From contig CP139918.1 of assembly GCA_034423775.1 (NCBI GenBank), forward strand, positions 2,418,001 through 2,482,000: 64,000 nucleotides of DNA, read 5' to 3'. A program made the translations under genes and the position numbers. The notes under the pieces were generated by a model. That model did not search any database. It was not told the origin of the DNA and was given only the letters and a program-made list of their open reading frames with translations. This stretch comes from Alphaproteobacteria bacterium US3C007. Lineage in GTDB: Bacteria; Pseudomonadota; Alphaproteobacteria; Rhodobacterales; Rhodobacteraceae. This document shows, piece after piece, positions 29,872 to 38,399 of this stretch (the stretch's first letter is position 1; every line of letters begins with the position of its first letter).

Positions 29872-30690
29872 TTATTTCCTTCCCGTTACGGCATCTATAT
29901 CCGGCGCATCTACAGCTTTCATTCCCACGACATGGTAGCCGGCATCTACGTGTAGCGTTTCTCCGGTAACCCCTGACCCTAAATCTGACAGCAAATATAG
30001 CGCTGATTTGCCGACATCTTCTGTGGTTACGTTTCTGCGCAGAGGTGAGTTTAACTCATTCCATTTCATAATATATCTAAAATCACCGATACCCGAGGCT
30101 GCAAGCGTTTTAATGGGGCCGGCCGAAATGGCGTTTACGCGAATATTATCTTTACCCAGATCTTCGGCCAAATACATTACAGAGGCCTCAAGGGCCGCTT
30201 TGGCCACCCCCATAACGTTATAATGCGGCATCACTTGCTCAGCGCCGTAATAGGTGAGCGTGAGCATTGAACCGCCATCCGTCATCAGCTTTTCGGCCCG
30301 CTGCGCCACTGCGGTGAAGGAATAGACAGAGATATCCATGGTCATTCTGAAATTGTCTAGGCTTGTGTCGACATAGCGGCCGCGCAGCTCGCTTTTGTCG
30401 GAAAACCCGATCGCATGCACAATAAAATCAAGCTTGCCCCAGCGCTGTTTAATCGCCTCAAATAAGGCATCGACGGAACTTGCATCCGCAACATCACATT
30501 CTGCCACGAAATCGCTGCCAACTTGCGCTGCCAAAGGCTCTACCCGCTTTTTTAGCGCGTCTCCTTGATACGAAAAACACATTTCCGCGCCGGCTTCAGC
30601 GCAGGCTTTTGCAATACCCCAAGCGATCGATTTGTCATTTGCCAGCCCCATGATTAAGCCGCGTTTGCCCTGCATAAGATTATGTGACAT
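29872..30690 (-). CDS. enoyl-ACP reductase FabI
   Basis: NADH-dependent last step of each fatty-acid elongation cycle and the triclosan target. It is 272 aa. Seen: the atypical SDR nucleotide loop [56 protein letters not shown], and the active site Tyr-x6-Lys in [24 protein letters not shown]. Its substrate-loop region [16 protein letters not shown] is normal. It is divergent from pdxH across 119 bp. Confidence 0.97.
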   Translation of the reverse strand: MSHNLMQGKRGLIMGLANDKSIAWGIAKACAEAGAEMCFSYQGDALKKRVEPLAAQVGSDFVAECDVADASSVDALFEAIKQRWGKLDFIVHAIGFSDKSELRGRYVDTSLDNFRMTMDISVYSFTAVAQRAEKLMTDGGSMLTLTYYGAEQVMPHYNVMGVAKAALEASVMYLAEDLGKDNIRVNAISAGPIKTLAASGIGDFRYIMKWNELNSPLRRNVTTEDVGKSALYLLSDLGSGVTGETLHVDAGYHVVGMKAVDAPDIDAVTGRK

Positions 30691-30809
30691 CTTGCTCCTC
30701 CGATCTATCTATGTTGCGTTGGTTTAGGCGATTGCACAGCGGTCATCAAGCCCAGAGCCCCTAAGGGGCCGTCAAGATTAAACAGGGATCGAAAAAAGGA
30801 GCAGCTGAA

Positions 30810-31415
30810 ATGTTAGATTTGGATGAAGGGTTTACACAGGCCGACCCGTTTGAGCTGGCAAAATCCTGGCTAAAAGAAGCCGAAGCAGCGGAAATTAACG
30901 ATCCAAACGCAATGGCATTGGCAAGCGTAGACCGTTTCGGCATGCCGAATGTAAGAACCGTTTTGTTGAAAGACATCCAAGCGAATAGTTTTGTTTTTTA
31001 CACCAATTATGAAAGCGCCAAAGGCACCGAGCTGTTGGCCAGTGGCAAGGCGGCCTTTGTGTTGCATTGGAAAAGCCTGGCGCGGCAAATTAGAGTGCGG
31101 GGCCTGGTTGAAAAAGAAGAGGGGCCGATCGCGGATGCCTATTATAAAAGTCGGGCCTTAGACAGCCGCATCGGGGCTTGGGCTTCGCAGCAGTCGCGCC
31201 CGCTCGCCTCTCGAGAGGCGCTGATTCAACGGGTAAATGAGATCCGCGATGAAAAGGGTGAAAACCCAGCGCGGCCACCGTTTTGGGGTGGATTTAGAAT
31301 CACGCCGCTTGAGATCGAGTTTTGGTCAGATGGCGCGTTTCGATTGCATGATCGCGCAGTCTGGAGACGAAAAGAGGTGACTGCGCCTTGGTCGGTACAA
31401 AGATTGAACCCGTGA
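30810..31415 (+). CDS. pyridoxamine 5'-phosphate oxidase PdxH
   Basis: FMN enzyme converting PNP or PMP to pyridoxal 5'-phosphate. It is 201 aa. It has the FMN-binding [12 protein letters not shown] and [34 protein letters not shown], and the C-terminal substrate/FMN motif [30 protein letters not shown] precedes ATG 30810. A bifurcated hairpin with a seven-T run follows the stop. Confidence 0.97.
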   Translation: MLDLDEGFTQADPFELAKSWLKEAEAAEINDPNAMALASVDRFGMPNVRTVLLKDIQANSFVFYTNYESAKGTELLASGKAAFVLHWKSLARQIRVRGLVEKEEGPIADAYYKSRALDSRIGAWASQQSRPLASREALIQRVNEIRDEKGENPARPPFWGGFRITPLEIEFWSDGAFRLHDRAVWRRKEVTAPWSVQRLNP

Positions 31416-31466
31416 AGCGCTGGCCCGATCGTTTTTCGGGTCTTTCGCTTGCGCGCTGGTTTTTTT
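31416..31466 (+). terminator. probable intrinsic terminator of pdxH
   Basis: Directly after the stop, AGCGC (31416-31420) pairs with GCGCT (31453-31457). It encloses a CCCGA/TCGGG hairpin, and seven T follow (31460-31466). The shape is unusual, with two stacked stems, but the T-run and position support termination. Confidence 0.5.
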
Positions 31467-31530
31467 ATTGTTTGCTTTTTTATCAAAAAACGGTTCCTTT
31501 ATCGCGGCACGGTAGATTTTACGGGTGGGT

Positions 31531-32061
31531 ATGCGTGTGAGCGACGACAACGAAAATATTGAAAAACAGTCGGGCCACATAAAGTGGTTTGATCGCGTTA
31601 AAGGGTTTGGTTTTATCATATCCGATGAAACCGAAGAAGATATTTTGATTCACGCCAATGTGCTGCGCAAATTTGGACAAAGCTCTATCGCAGAAAACAC
31701 CCATATTGAGTTTATGGCGCATTACACGGAGCGGGGCGTCCAGGCGGTTGAAATACTCTCGGTGGATCCGGTTTTAGATGCCTTATCAACGCTGGAAGAT
31801 TTTGAAGACGTCGATATTGAAGATATCAGATCGTTGCCGCTGCAAGCCGCACGGGTCAAGTGGTTTGATGGTGGCAAGGGATTCGGCTTTGCAAATATTT
31901 TCGGAAATGATGAAGATATTTTTGTTCATATCGAAGTGTTGCGCAAATCAGGCCTGTCCAATTTACAAGCGGGCGAAGCGATCGCTTTGCGCGTTATGGA
32001 GGGTAAGCGGGGTAAAATGGCGGCAGATGTGTGTTCTTGGGAAATGGGCAGCTCTGAATAA
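31531..32061 (+). CDS. double cold-shock-domain protein
   Basis: About 176 aa with two cold-shock domains. The first (about 15-75) has GHIKWFDRVKGFGFII and DILIHANVL; the second (about 108-175) has ARVKWFDGGKGFGFAN and DIFVHIEVLR. The KGFGF and D-I-F/L-V/I-H motifs are the RNP1 and RNP2 nucleic-acid-binding strands. It probably binds single-stranded RNA or DNA as a chaperone. An acidic linker (EDFEDVDIEDI) joins the two. ATG 31531 is chosen; GTG 31525 is an alternative. Its end overlaps the DUF192 start by 35 nt. Confidence 0.93.
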   Translation: MRVSDDNENIEKQSGHIKWFDRVKGFGFIISDETEEDILIHANVLRKFGQSSIAENTHIEFMAHYTERGVQAVEILSVDPVLDALSTLEDFEDVDIEDIRSLPLQAARVKWFDGGKGFGFANIFGNDEDIFVHIEVLRKSGLSNLQAGEAIALRVMEGKRGKMAADVCSWEMGSSE

Positions 32062-32527
32062 GGCAAGATGGCTGTGCGCCTTTGCAATGCTGCCTTTTGC
32101 AAATTTCGCGCAAGCCAACTGCCCTAAGACAGATTTTATAATCAGCGGCAGTTGGGGCGACGCGGCCTTTAAGGTGGCGCTGGCAAGAACTCCGGAACAA
32201 CGCAACCGGGGTTTGATGTTCGTGACAGATCTGCCAGACCAATCAGGGATGCTGTTTATTTACCCAAATCCGCAATCGGTTTCGTTTTGGATGAAAAATA
32301 CGCCGCTTGGCTTGGATATGTTGTTCATTGATGAAGGCGGCATCGTTCAGCGCGTCAAGCATAGTGCAACCCCGTTCTCGACAGAGTTGATTGATGGGGG
32401 ATCGGATATTCAATATGTTTTGGAAGTAGCAGCCGGAAGCGCGGCAAAATATGGCATATCAAAGGGAGATCGCAGCGCGCATCCGAGCATTGGACCCGAC
32501 GCCGATCCACGTTGTGACCGTTTCTAA
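32027..32527 (+). CDS. secreted DUF192 protein
   Basis: About 166 aa. From ATG 32027, inside the cold-shock gene in another frame, the reading begins [21 protein letters not shown] and continues [11 protein letters not shown], which looks like a signal peptide. The DUF192 domain follows: [57 protein letters not shown]. The function of DUF192 is unknown; structures show a small beta fold. The overlap with the cold-shock gene suggests coupled translation. The start is inferred, as the ribosome site is weak. Confidence 0.85.
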   Translation: MCVLGKWAALNKARWLCAFAMLPFANFAQANCPKTDFIISGSWGDAAFKVALARTPEQRNRGLMFVTDLPDQSGMLFIYPNPQSVSFWMKNTPLGLDMLFIDEGGIVQRVKHSATPFSTELIDGGSDIQYVLEVAAGSAAKYGISKGDRSAHPSIGPDADPRCDRF

Positions 32528-32607
32528 CAGTTTCTGGCCAAATTGCACGTTTGAAGCGATCTTTCCTCTTTCCAATCTTCTGAGAACTCGTTAGAAGGCA
32601 CGCCAGT

Positions 32608-32684
32608 CGGGGCGTAGCGCAGCCTGGTAGCGCGACGGTTTTGGGTACCGTAGGTCGCAAGTTCGAATCTTGCCGTCCCGACCA
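32608..32684 (+). tRNA. tRNA-Pro (anticodon UGG)
   Basis: A full cloverleaf folds: acceptor CGGGGCG with CGTCCCG, anticodon stem ACGGT/ACCGT around loop TTTGGGT, T-arm with GTTCGAATC, and encoded CCA at 32682-32684. Together with the tRNA-Asn at 35782-35856 it brackets an accessory segment. Confidence 0.97.
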
Positions 32685-33240
32685 TTAAAAATTATGTTCG
32701 AACTTTATGAAAACGCGTTGAAGGCTTGTTGTGCACATGCTTGTCGGATGCGATTTATAGCCAGTGTAAGCTGCTAGACGGTGCAAGATGAGCGCAAATT
32801 GCACTGACAGAGCAAGGTTGAACGCAAACCCGACTGCAGCCCGTCTTTGGATATACTATACCCAAATTACGCTGTATCGAGCGTATCGTGAGAGAATGCG
32901 TTTGCTCCGCCAAGCTGGCAGAGTTTTACGCCGCCGTTGACATATAAAGTTTATTCAGAGTCTAACGCTTGGTGTGGTGGTCCGTGCGCAATATTGTGAA
33001 AGAAAATGAGTTTAATTGAAGAGTTATGCGCATCATGCGCACGTGAAAAATGCGTTGAAAAGTTTGCAACGAAATTACGGTTTTAAAAACAAAGGCCTAA
33101 TCAACGCCAAGTCTCGACGCATCTTTTAAGCCCAACCCAACCTTGTTTGAAATCGGTTCTGACATAAAGCTCGTCTTCACGGCGCCCTATTTGTGGCTAG
33201 GATCACTCAGGCATTCAGACAAGGCCCGTGTATTTCAGTC
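32685..33240. other. 556-bp gene-poor region after tRNA-Pro
   Basis: No protein of 60 or more residues is open here. It contains a 15-bp palindrome at 33027-33041 and a 26-codon frame at 33006-33086 that reads through it. No repeat of the tRNA-Pro 3' end was seen, so there is no visible attachment-site duplication. Confidence 0.5.
33027..33041. repeat. perfect 15-bp palindrome
   Basis: TGCGCATCATGCGCA is two perfect 7-bp arms around one central C. It could be a regulator site, but no gene start lies just downstream, and it may be chance within the small frame 33006-33086. Confidence 0.35.
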
Positions 33241-34209
33241 TTAGTGTTTTACTAAAGCTGTTTGTCCCGCGTCACTAAGCCAGTTTTCAATTAACATTTT
33301 GACAGAAACCCCATCAATTTTTTTTGTGTAATATTTGTTAGCGGTGATAACATGACCCCATGTCTGAGACCCATCTACTTTAAACTTTTCAGCATCAACC
33401 GAAAACCCAGCATCATAAAACTTGATATCATTTCTAATACTCTTCCGTACCTTATTCATATCTCCTTTGATGTATGGATCACCAATGTTCCAAATTGGGA
33501 AAACATGTTTTATTTTCATTGATATGAATTTAGATCTTTGTGGAAAGCATGCAGACCAATGCCCTTTGCAATGCTTAGGCATATTTCCGTAGACAAACTT
33601 ATTTATTTCCACCCATGGACCCTTCGTCCAACCTTGGCGGACACGGCGAGATTCTGAATCTAACCAAAAACTATCTACGATTACCTTTGGATTTTTGTAT
33701 TTTTTAATTAAGTCAGAGTTGAAGCCCAACCCGATTGCGCCTGCTGAGTAGCCAGCAAATACGAGATCATTCGCCGATCTGAAATCGGCATCCAGTTGAT
33801 TGAAGACATCTTCAACAATTTTGCGACCACGGAAATAGACTTTTCTGCCATCCACGATATTCGTGTGTGCGCCTTGATGTAGATCACTTGTGCAGTAAGG
33901 AATAACAACAACATTAAAGCCTTTTTTCTTGAAATCCTTCACAATTGGATAATGAAGGCCGTAGTTTCCATCTGTAATCGGCTTTTTCCACCTGCTTTGA
34001 CGTTTTTTGTAGGCATCAGGTGTCGTAGCTGCACCTCCACCCTCAAAATATATGAACCAATTTCTTGACTCAGATTTTGAGACCATAAATGCAGCCTGTC
34101 GACCATCGTTACAAACAGCGGAAGGATCTGTAGTTTTTAGTAAAGTAGCCTGCGCGGTTGTTGCTGCAAAGATGGCAAAAACGATTATGCAGCTGATAAA
34201 TTTATACAT
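33241..34209 (-). CDS. secreted pectinacetylesterase/NOTUM-like serine hydrolase
   Basis: 322 aa with a clear signal peptide (MYKFISCIIVFAIFAATTAQA). The alpha/beta-hydrolase elements of the pectinacetylesterase family follow: oxyanion segment IYFEGGGAAT, VIPYCTSDLHQGAH, the nucleophile Ser in FAGYSAGAIGLGF, Asp in VIVDSFWLD and a late His in TWGHVITA. Family members deacylate pectin, or in animals Wnt; the substrate here is unknown. The gene is visibly richer in A and T than its neighbours and in Lys, Ile and Asn codons, suggesting transfer from another genome. AAGGGG lies upstream of ATG 34209, and an IS3 element ends only 22 bp before the start. Confidence 0.8.
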   Translation of the reverse strand: MYKFISCIIVFAIFAATTAQATLLKTTDPSAVCNDGRQAAFMVSKSESRNWFIYFEGGGAATTPDAYKKRQSRWKKPITDGNYGLHYPIVKDFKKKGFNVVVIPYCTSDLHQGAHTNIVDGRKVYFRGRKIVEDVFNQLDADFRSANDLVFAGYSAGAIGLGFNSDLIKKYKNPKVIVDSFWLDSESRRVRQGWTKGPWVEINKFVYGNMPKHCKGHWSACFPQRSKFISMKIKHVFPIWNIGDPYIKGDMNKVRKSIRNDIKFYDAGFSVDAEKFKVDGSQTWGHVITANKYYTKKIDGVSVKMLIENWLSDAGQTALVKH

Positions 34210-34242
34210 TAGTCAACCCCTTAGACTTCGATGTCTAGCCCC

Positions 34243-35109
34243 CTATACTCGCCCATTGAGTTTTGGTTTCTCTAATAAGGTTTCTGGGACGGGTGGGCGC
34301 ATGTTTAATGCGTGATGAGGTCTGATCTGGTTGTATTGCCTGAGCCAAACATTGATAGCGACCTGGGCTTGCCGTGTGGTGTGGAACCATTCAGCGTTTA
34401 GCACTTCTTTTCGCAAGGTGCCGTTAAAGCGTTCGTTGTATCCATTTTCCCAAGGGCTGCCTGGATAGATTTGCATTGGTTTGATACCGATCCTCTTCAG
34501 CCAGTCCTGTAGATGCGTGGCAATGAACTCGGGTCCGTTGTCAGAGCGAATAAACTCTGGCTTACCATGTTTAATCAGCAGCGGGTGCAGTGTCTCCAAA
34601 ACGTCGTTCGCATTCATTTTGGATCGCACTGCCACGTAGAGCGCTTCACGGGTATATTCATCTAGAACCGTGAGCATTTTATAGCTGCACCCATTGCTAA
34701 GCTTATCGTGCACAAAGTCGATCGCCCAAATATGGTTGGGATGTGTGGGCCGCAGCCTGATGATGGAGCTGTCTTTGTGATAAAGCCGTTTGCGCTTCTT
34801 GTGCCGGCGCGGCAGCTGTAAACCTTCTTCGTTCCATAAGCGCTCGATCCTCTTGTGGTTAACACGCCAGCCTTCCATGCGCAGCAGGGCTGTGACTTTC
34901 CTATAACCATACCACCCATACTGTTTGGCCAGCCGGATCATCGCCAAGCGTAGTTTGGTATCATCTACTTGTTTGGCTTGATAGCGCAGACTTGAGCGGG
35001 CTACATCCAGAACAGCGCAAGCACGCCGCTCAGAAATATCCAGCTTTTGACGCGTATGAATAACAGCCTGACGAGGCTGAGCCCGCGTCAGGCCCGTGGC
35101 TTTAGATGA
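34243..35109 (-). CDS. IS3-family transposase OrfB (reached by -1 frameshift)
   Basis: Catalytic part of the transposase. The frame is open from about 35109 without its own ATG until 34947. The stretch before that ATG is conserved (RQKLDISERRACAVLDVARSS), so normal expression is by -1 slippage from orfA, giving OrfAB. The rve integrase core has the DDE residues in WAIDFVHDKL, FIRSDNGPEF and SPWENGYNERFNG. Before it lie the HTH_21-like GWYGYRKVTALLRMEGWRVNHKRIERL elements. The stop TAG lies in the left terminal repeat. It appears intact. Confidence 0.88.
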   Translation of the reverse strand, partial: SSKATGLTRAQPRQAVIHTRQKLDISERRACAVLDVARSSLRYQAKQVDDTKLRLAMIRLAKQYGWYGYRKVTALLRMEGWRVNHKRIERLWNEEGLQLPRRHKKRKRLYHKDSSIIRLRPTHPNHIWAIDFVHDKLSNGCSYKMLTVLDEYTREALYVAVRSKMNANDVLETLHPLLIKHGKPEFIRSDNGPEFIATHLQDWLKRIGIKPMQIYPGSPWENGYNERFNGTLRKEVLNAEWFHTTRQAQVAINVWLRQYNQIRPHHALNMRPPVPETLLEKPKLNGRV

Positions 35110-35375
35110 TCAAGGCTCTCCTTCAGGATCACCTTGTCTAACTGCAAGTCAGCGACGATCTTCTTCAAGCGCTCGTTTTCTTTCTTGAGCGATTTCATCT
35201 CTGAAACCTGTGAACGAGAAAGGCCTCCAAACTTCTTACGCCAGTAATAATAACTCTTATCTGAAATCCCAGCTTTGCGACACGCACTCACAACGTCCAA
35301 ACCATCGTGCAAATGAACATCAATCTCGCGCAATAACTTCAACACATCTTCATCAGAATAACGCTTCCGAGCCAT
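35088..35375 (-). CDS. IS3-family transposase OrfA
   Basis: 95-aa DNA-binding subunit. A helix-turn-helix (VVSACRKAGISDKSYYYWRKKFGG) is followed by a leucine-zipper-like helix (MKSLKKENERLKKIVADLQLDKVILKESLDHL). It ends within the start of the orfB frame. A potential A_AAG slip site at about 35100-35103 lies between the last orfB-frame stop and the orfA stop, the place expected for -1 frameshifting. Confidence 0.9.
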   Translation of the reverse strand: MARKRYSDEDVLKLLREIDVHLHDGLDVVSACRKAGISDKSYYYWRKKFGGLSRSQVSEMKSLKKENERLKKIVADLQLDKVILKESLDHLKPRA

Positions 35376-35430
35376 GTTTCCTTACTCCCTATGCCAAAAT
35401 ATACTGGCACAGTTCTAGGGGGCTAAGACA

Positions 35431-35741
35431 GAGATATGTGGAGTCTCAAATGAATCAGAGTATGTAACTTAACTTTGACCTCTCAAATATTAAAGTAGGT
35501 GGAGTGGCGGACAGGCAGCAGCCCAACATTAATAGGGTTTTCCACTGCAATAAAGCATACCTTAAACCGCAATTGGGACAGTTACCGATAAAGACAATGC
35601 AAAAAGCGCCAATCACGCTCGTTAACAGCGACGCGCACAGGCGCGCGCGTTGCAAATAAAGGCGCTGCGAACAAGTATCAGATAACGCTAAATAACGTAG
35701 TTTGACTATCATTTGTCTAGCTGTATGTCTGGCCAAACAAT
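35431..35741. other. 311-bp region between IS element and tRNA-Asn terminator
   Basis: A 98-codon minus-strand frame (35455-35751) runs into the tRNA-Asn terminator and matches nothing known, so no gene is called. No repeat of the tRNA-Asn 3' end was seen. Confidence 0.45.
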
Positions 35742-35773
35742 AAAAAAACACCTCGCAAAACTGCTAAGGTGTT
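35742..35773 (-). terminator. intrinsic terminator of tRNA-Asn
   Basis: Read on the minus strand, AACACCT (35773-35767) pairs perfectly with AGGTGTT (35753-35747) and is followed by a T-run down to 35742. It starts 9 bp after the tRNA-Asn 3' end. Confidence 0.82.
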
Positions 35774-35781
35774 GATTTTAC

Positions 35782-35856
35782 TGGCTCCGGCGGTAGGGAT
35801 CGAACCTACGACCAATTGATTAACAGTCAACTGCTCTACCGCTGAGCTACGCCGGA
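35782..35856 (-). tRNA. tRNA-Asn (anticodon GUU)
   Basis: On the minus strand the cloverleaf is complete: acceptor TCCGGCG/CGCCGGA, D-arm GCTC...GAGC, anticodon stem GTTGA/TCAAT with loop CTGTTAA, T-arm GTAGG-TTCGATC-CCTAC, and encoded CCA. A terminator follows. Confidence 0.97.
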
Positions 35857-35922
35857 ACTGATGTCGCTATAGCAATACGAGAATTCCGCGTCCAGCGGTT
35901 TTTATATTAATTTTGTTTTTGT

Positions 35923-36843
35923 TTATGGCGTCAGCGATCGAAATTGGCTTTCAAACCGGATTGGGTCATCACAGATGGCTTTTTGGCGTTCACAAAGGTC
36001 GATCAAATGAGCAAATACGTTGCGCGCGGCAGCCGGGAGCAAAGCCTCAGATGTGTCATGATAAACGCTTTTTGTGATCTCTTTTATACTGCGCCCCTCT
36101 GCTGACAGGGCCGCCAATATCGAACGTTCTCGATGCTTTCGATGGGCAAGTAAGTCGCGAATGCGCGCGTTTGGTGTTTTAACAATATCACCATGGCCAG
36201 GGTAGAAAACATTCCAGTTACGCTGCAAAAGTGATTTGCAAGAGCGTATAAAATCACCCATATCACCATCGGGTGGCGACACCATCGAGCTGGCCCAGCC
36301 CATGATATGATCGCCAGTAAAAGCGGCCTCTTGCCAGCCAAAACAGAGATGATTTGAAAAATGCCCCGGGGTGTGAATTGCTTCCAGCTCCCAATCAGGG
36401 CCAGTCAGTTTGCTGCCGTCTTTCAAAGTATGATCTGGGATGAATTCGCTATCAACGCCCTCTCCACCGCCGCTATAGCCCGATTTAATAAGCGCTTTCA
36501 TGCGGTCACTTTGCCCTGCATCACAGCGCCCAAATGCAAAAATGGGTGCGCCGCAATCCGCCGACAGCCGCCGCGCCAAAGGCGAGTGATCAAGATGCGA
36601 GTGGGTGACCAGAATATGGGTGATTTTTTGTGTGCCCTGAAGCGCTGCTTTGATCGCCCTCAACTGCGTTAAATGATCGGGGCCGGGATCAATAATCGCC
36701 AGATCAGAAGAGCCTAGCAGATAGGTGTTCGTGCCCCGAAATGTCATGGGTGACGGGTTTGGGGCCAAAATTCTACGAAGATTTGGCGCAATTGTCTGCG
36801 CTATGCCAACAGGCGGATCAAAGCTTTGGTGGGCAGAGTCCAT
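35923..36843 (-). CDS. MBL-fold metallohydrolase (LACTB2-like)
   Basis: 306-aa metallo-beta-lactamase-fold hydrolase. Metal ligands are all visible: THSHLDHS (HxHxDH), HTPGHFSNHL, TGDHIMGW and PGHGDIV. A C-terminal winged-helix extension (HRKHRERSILAAL...) is the type seen in LACTB2-like proteins, which include endoribonucleases and hydroxyacylglutathione-hydrolase-like enzymes. The substrate is undetermined. It is divergent from the sensor kinase gene; the two starts are about 40 bp apart. Confidence 0.9.
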   Translation of the reverse strand: MDSAHQSFDPPVGIAQTIAPNLRRILAPNPSPMTFRGTNTYLLGSSDLAIIDPGPDHLTQLRAIKAALQGTQKITHILVTHSHLDHSPLARRLSADCGAPIFAFGRCDAGQSDRMKALIKSGYSGGGEGVDSEFIPDHTLKDGSKLTGPDWELEAIHTPGHFSNHLCFGWQEAAFTGDHIMGWASSMVSPPDGDMGDFIRSCKSLLQRNWNVFYPGHGDIVKTPNARIRDLLAHRKHRERSILAALSAEGRSIKEITKSVYHDTSEALLPAAARNVFAHLIDLCERQKAICDDPIRFESQFRSLTP

Positions 36844-36885
36844 TTTTGTTTCCCCGGTTCTAAACTTGTTCTAGATGTAGAGGTG

Positions 36886-38196
36886 ATGTTTAGATCCTTC
36901 AAACGCTATTTGCCCTCGGGGCTGTATGGTCGCGTGGCCTTAATTTTGGTGTTGCCGGTGGTGCTGCTTTGGCTTGTGGTCTCCATCGTATTTATTCAGC
37001 GGCACTTTGAAGGGGTGACCGAGCAGATGAGCCGGGCCGTGATCAGCGAGCTCAGCTTGTTAAGTAAGCGGCTGATCGCGGATCAGGGTTTGACCGAAAC
37101 GACGGAAAACTTGGCCAATGCTTTGAATATCACCATTGAAACCGTTGTTGCCGATGCGCCGGATTTGGCAACTTTTCGGCATTTTTATGATTTAACTGGA
37201 TTGGTTGTTGTAAAAGAGTTTGAGCTAATGGACAGTTTAGTGGCGGTTAATCTTGATGCGCCTAAATTGGTACATTTGCGGCTTGATTTGGCGGGAGCAT
37301 ATTTTGATATTGAGTTTTCGCGTGACAGGGTGTCGCCGTCAAACCCGCACCAGTTGATTGTCAATATGGTTGTATTTGGTGTGTTTTTTACCTTGATTGC
37401 GTTTATTTATCTGCGCAATCAATTGCGGCCAATCACCCGTTTGGCCGCCGCGGCTGAGGCCTTTGGACGGGGGCGAACCCTACCATATCACCCCTCTGGC
37501 GCGATCGAAGTGCGCGCAGCGGGGCGGGCGTTTTTAGATATGCGTGCACGCATTGAACGCCATATTGAACAACGCACAATGATATTATCGGGCGTTAGTC
37601 ACGATTTGCGTACACCTTTGACACGGTTGAAGCTGGGTCTATCTATGCTCGAGCATGACGATCGCAAATTGCTAGAACGCGATGTTGATGAAATGCGCCA
37701 ACTTTTGGATGAATTTCTTTCCTTTGCCCGCGAGCAGGGCGATGAAGGGGGCAAATCAGAGGCAATTAATCCGTTCGAGTTGGTTCAAATGATTGTACAA
37801 GATACGACACGCGCCGGACATTCGGTCTCTTTGCGCTGCAATCCAAGCACCATTCTCGTTGAGATGCGCCCGCTTGCGATCAAGCGCGCGCTTGAAAACT
37901 TGATTATGAACGCGGTGCGGTATGGCACAAAAGCGGTTGTTGATCTTCAATATGAAGCGCGCAGCCTGGTGATTTCCGTGGAGGATGACGGGCCAAGTAT
38001 TCCGCCCGAGCTTTATGAAGAAGCCATGAAACCATTTTCGCGTCTTGATCCTGCGCGCAACCAAAATAAAGGATCGGGGGTTGGTCTTGGGCTTCCCATT
38101 GCCGCTGATATTGCGCGTGCTCATGGTGGCCGAGTTGAGCTGTCTAAAAGTAGAGATTTTGGAGGCCTTTGCGCGAGCCTTATCATTTCGCGTTAG
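36886..38196 (+). CDS. EnvZ-like sensor histidine kinase
   Basis: 436-aa membrane kinase. Transmembrane segments lie near residues 17-38 (ALILVLPVVLLWLVVSIVFI) and about 160-180, flanking a periplasmic sensor of about 120 aa. A HAMP region follows, then HisKA with the phospho-acceptor His in GVSHDLRTPLTRLKLG and an HATPase domain (ENLIMNAVRYG, VEDDGPSIPP, GSGVGLGLPIA). ATG 36886 is chosen from the conserved N-terminus (RSFKRYLPSGLYGR). No response-regulator gene adjoins it here, although EnvZ-like genes usually lie beside ompR. Confidence 0.92.
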   Translation: MFRSFKRYLPSGLYGRVALILVLPVVLLWLVVSIVFIQRHFEGVTEQMSRAVISELSLLSKRLIADQGLTETTENLANALNITIETVVADAPDLATFRHFYDLTGLVVVKEFELMDSLVAVNLDAPKLVHLRLDLAGAYFDIEFSRDRVSPSNPHQLIVNMVVFGVFFTLIAFIYLRNQLRPITRLAAAAEAFGRGRTLPYHPSGAIEVRAAGRAFLDMRARIERHIEQRTMILSGVSHDLRTPLTRLKLGLSMLEHDDRKLLERDVDEMRQLLDEFLSFAREQGDEGGKSEAINPFELVQMIVQDTTRAGHSVSLRCNPSTILVEMRPLAIKRALENLIMNAVRYGTKAVVDLQYEARSLVISVEDDGPSIPPELYEEAMKPFSRLDPARNQNKGSGVGLGLPIAADIARAHGGRVELSKSRDFGGLCASLIISR

Positions 38197-38287
38197 ATGA
38201 AATTTGGCGGTTTTGGGATTGCAGATTTTACAGGCGTGAATTTAAGGGATATAAATATATACTTTTGTATTGAAAAATATCTTTTTG

Positions 38288-38299
38288 TCCTTTAAAGGA
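38288..38299. repeat. perfect 12-bp palindrome, operator-like
   Basis: TCCTTTAAAGGA lies in an AT-rich stretch about 110 bp before the structured RNA candidate. It could be a regulator site or part of its promoter region; no known operator is matched. Confidence 0.35.
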
Positions 38300-38399
38300 A
38301 TGGGTAGGCGAAACATTTTGGATGCGTTTTGGTTTGGGTGGCTTTGTTGGTTTTGTGTGCCCGGCGCGTTTGTAGATGTTGCGTATGCGTATTGGTGAC

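Larger units (their letters stand above)
34232..35430 (-). mobile_element. intact IS3-family insertion sequence
   Basis: About 1,199 bp, bounded by imperfect terminal inverted repeats. The left end is TGTCTAGCCCCCTA (34232-34245), and the right end read inward is TGTCTTAGCCCCCTA (35430-35416). It contains overlapping orfA and orfB with a complete DDE triad, as in the IS407-like groups of IS3. No convincing target-site duplication: only GA matches on both flanks. orfB ends inside the left repeat. Transcription runs toward the esterase gene. Confidence 0.88.

Noticed and set aside
35455..35751. 98-codon minus-strand frame beside tRNA-Asn
   Set aside because: Begins inside the tRNA terminator and resembles no protein.
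32685..35781. Attachment-site repeats marking an integrative element
   Set aside because: I looked for copies of the tRNA-Pro and tRNA-Asn 3' ends in the interval and saw none; no integrase gene is present.
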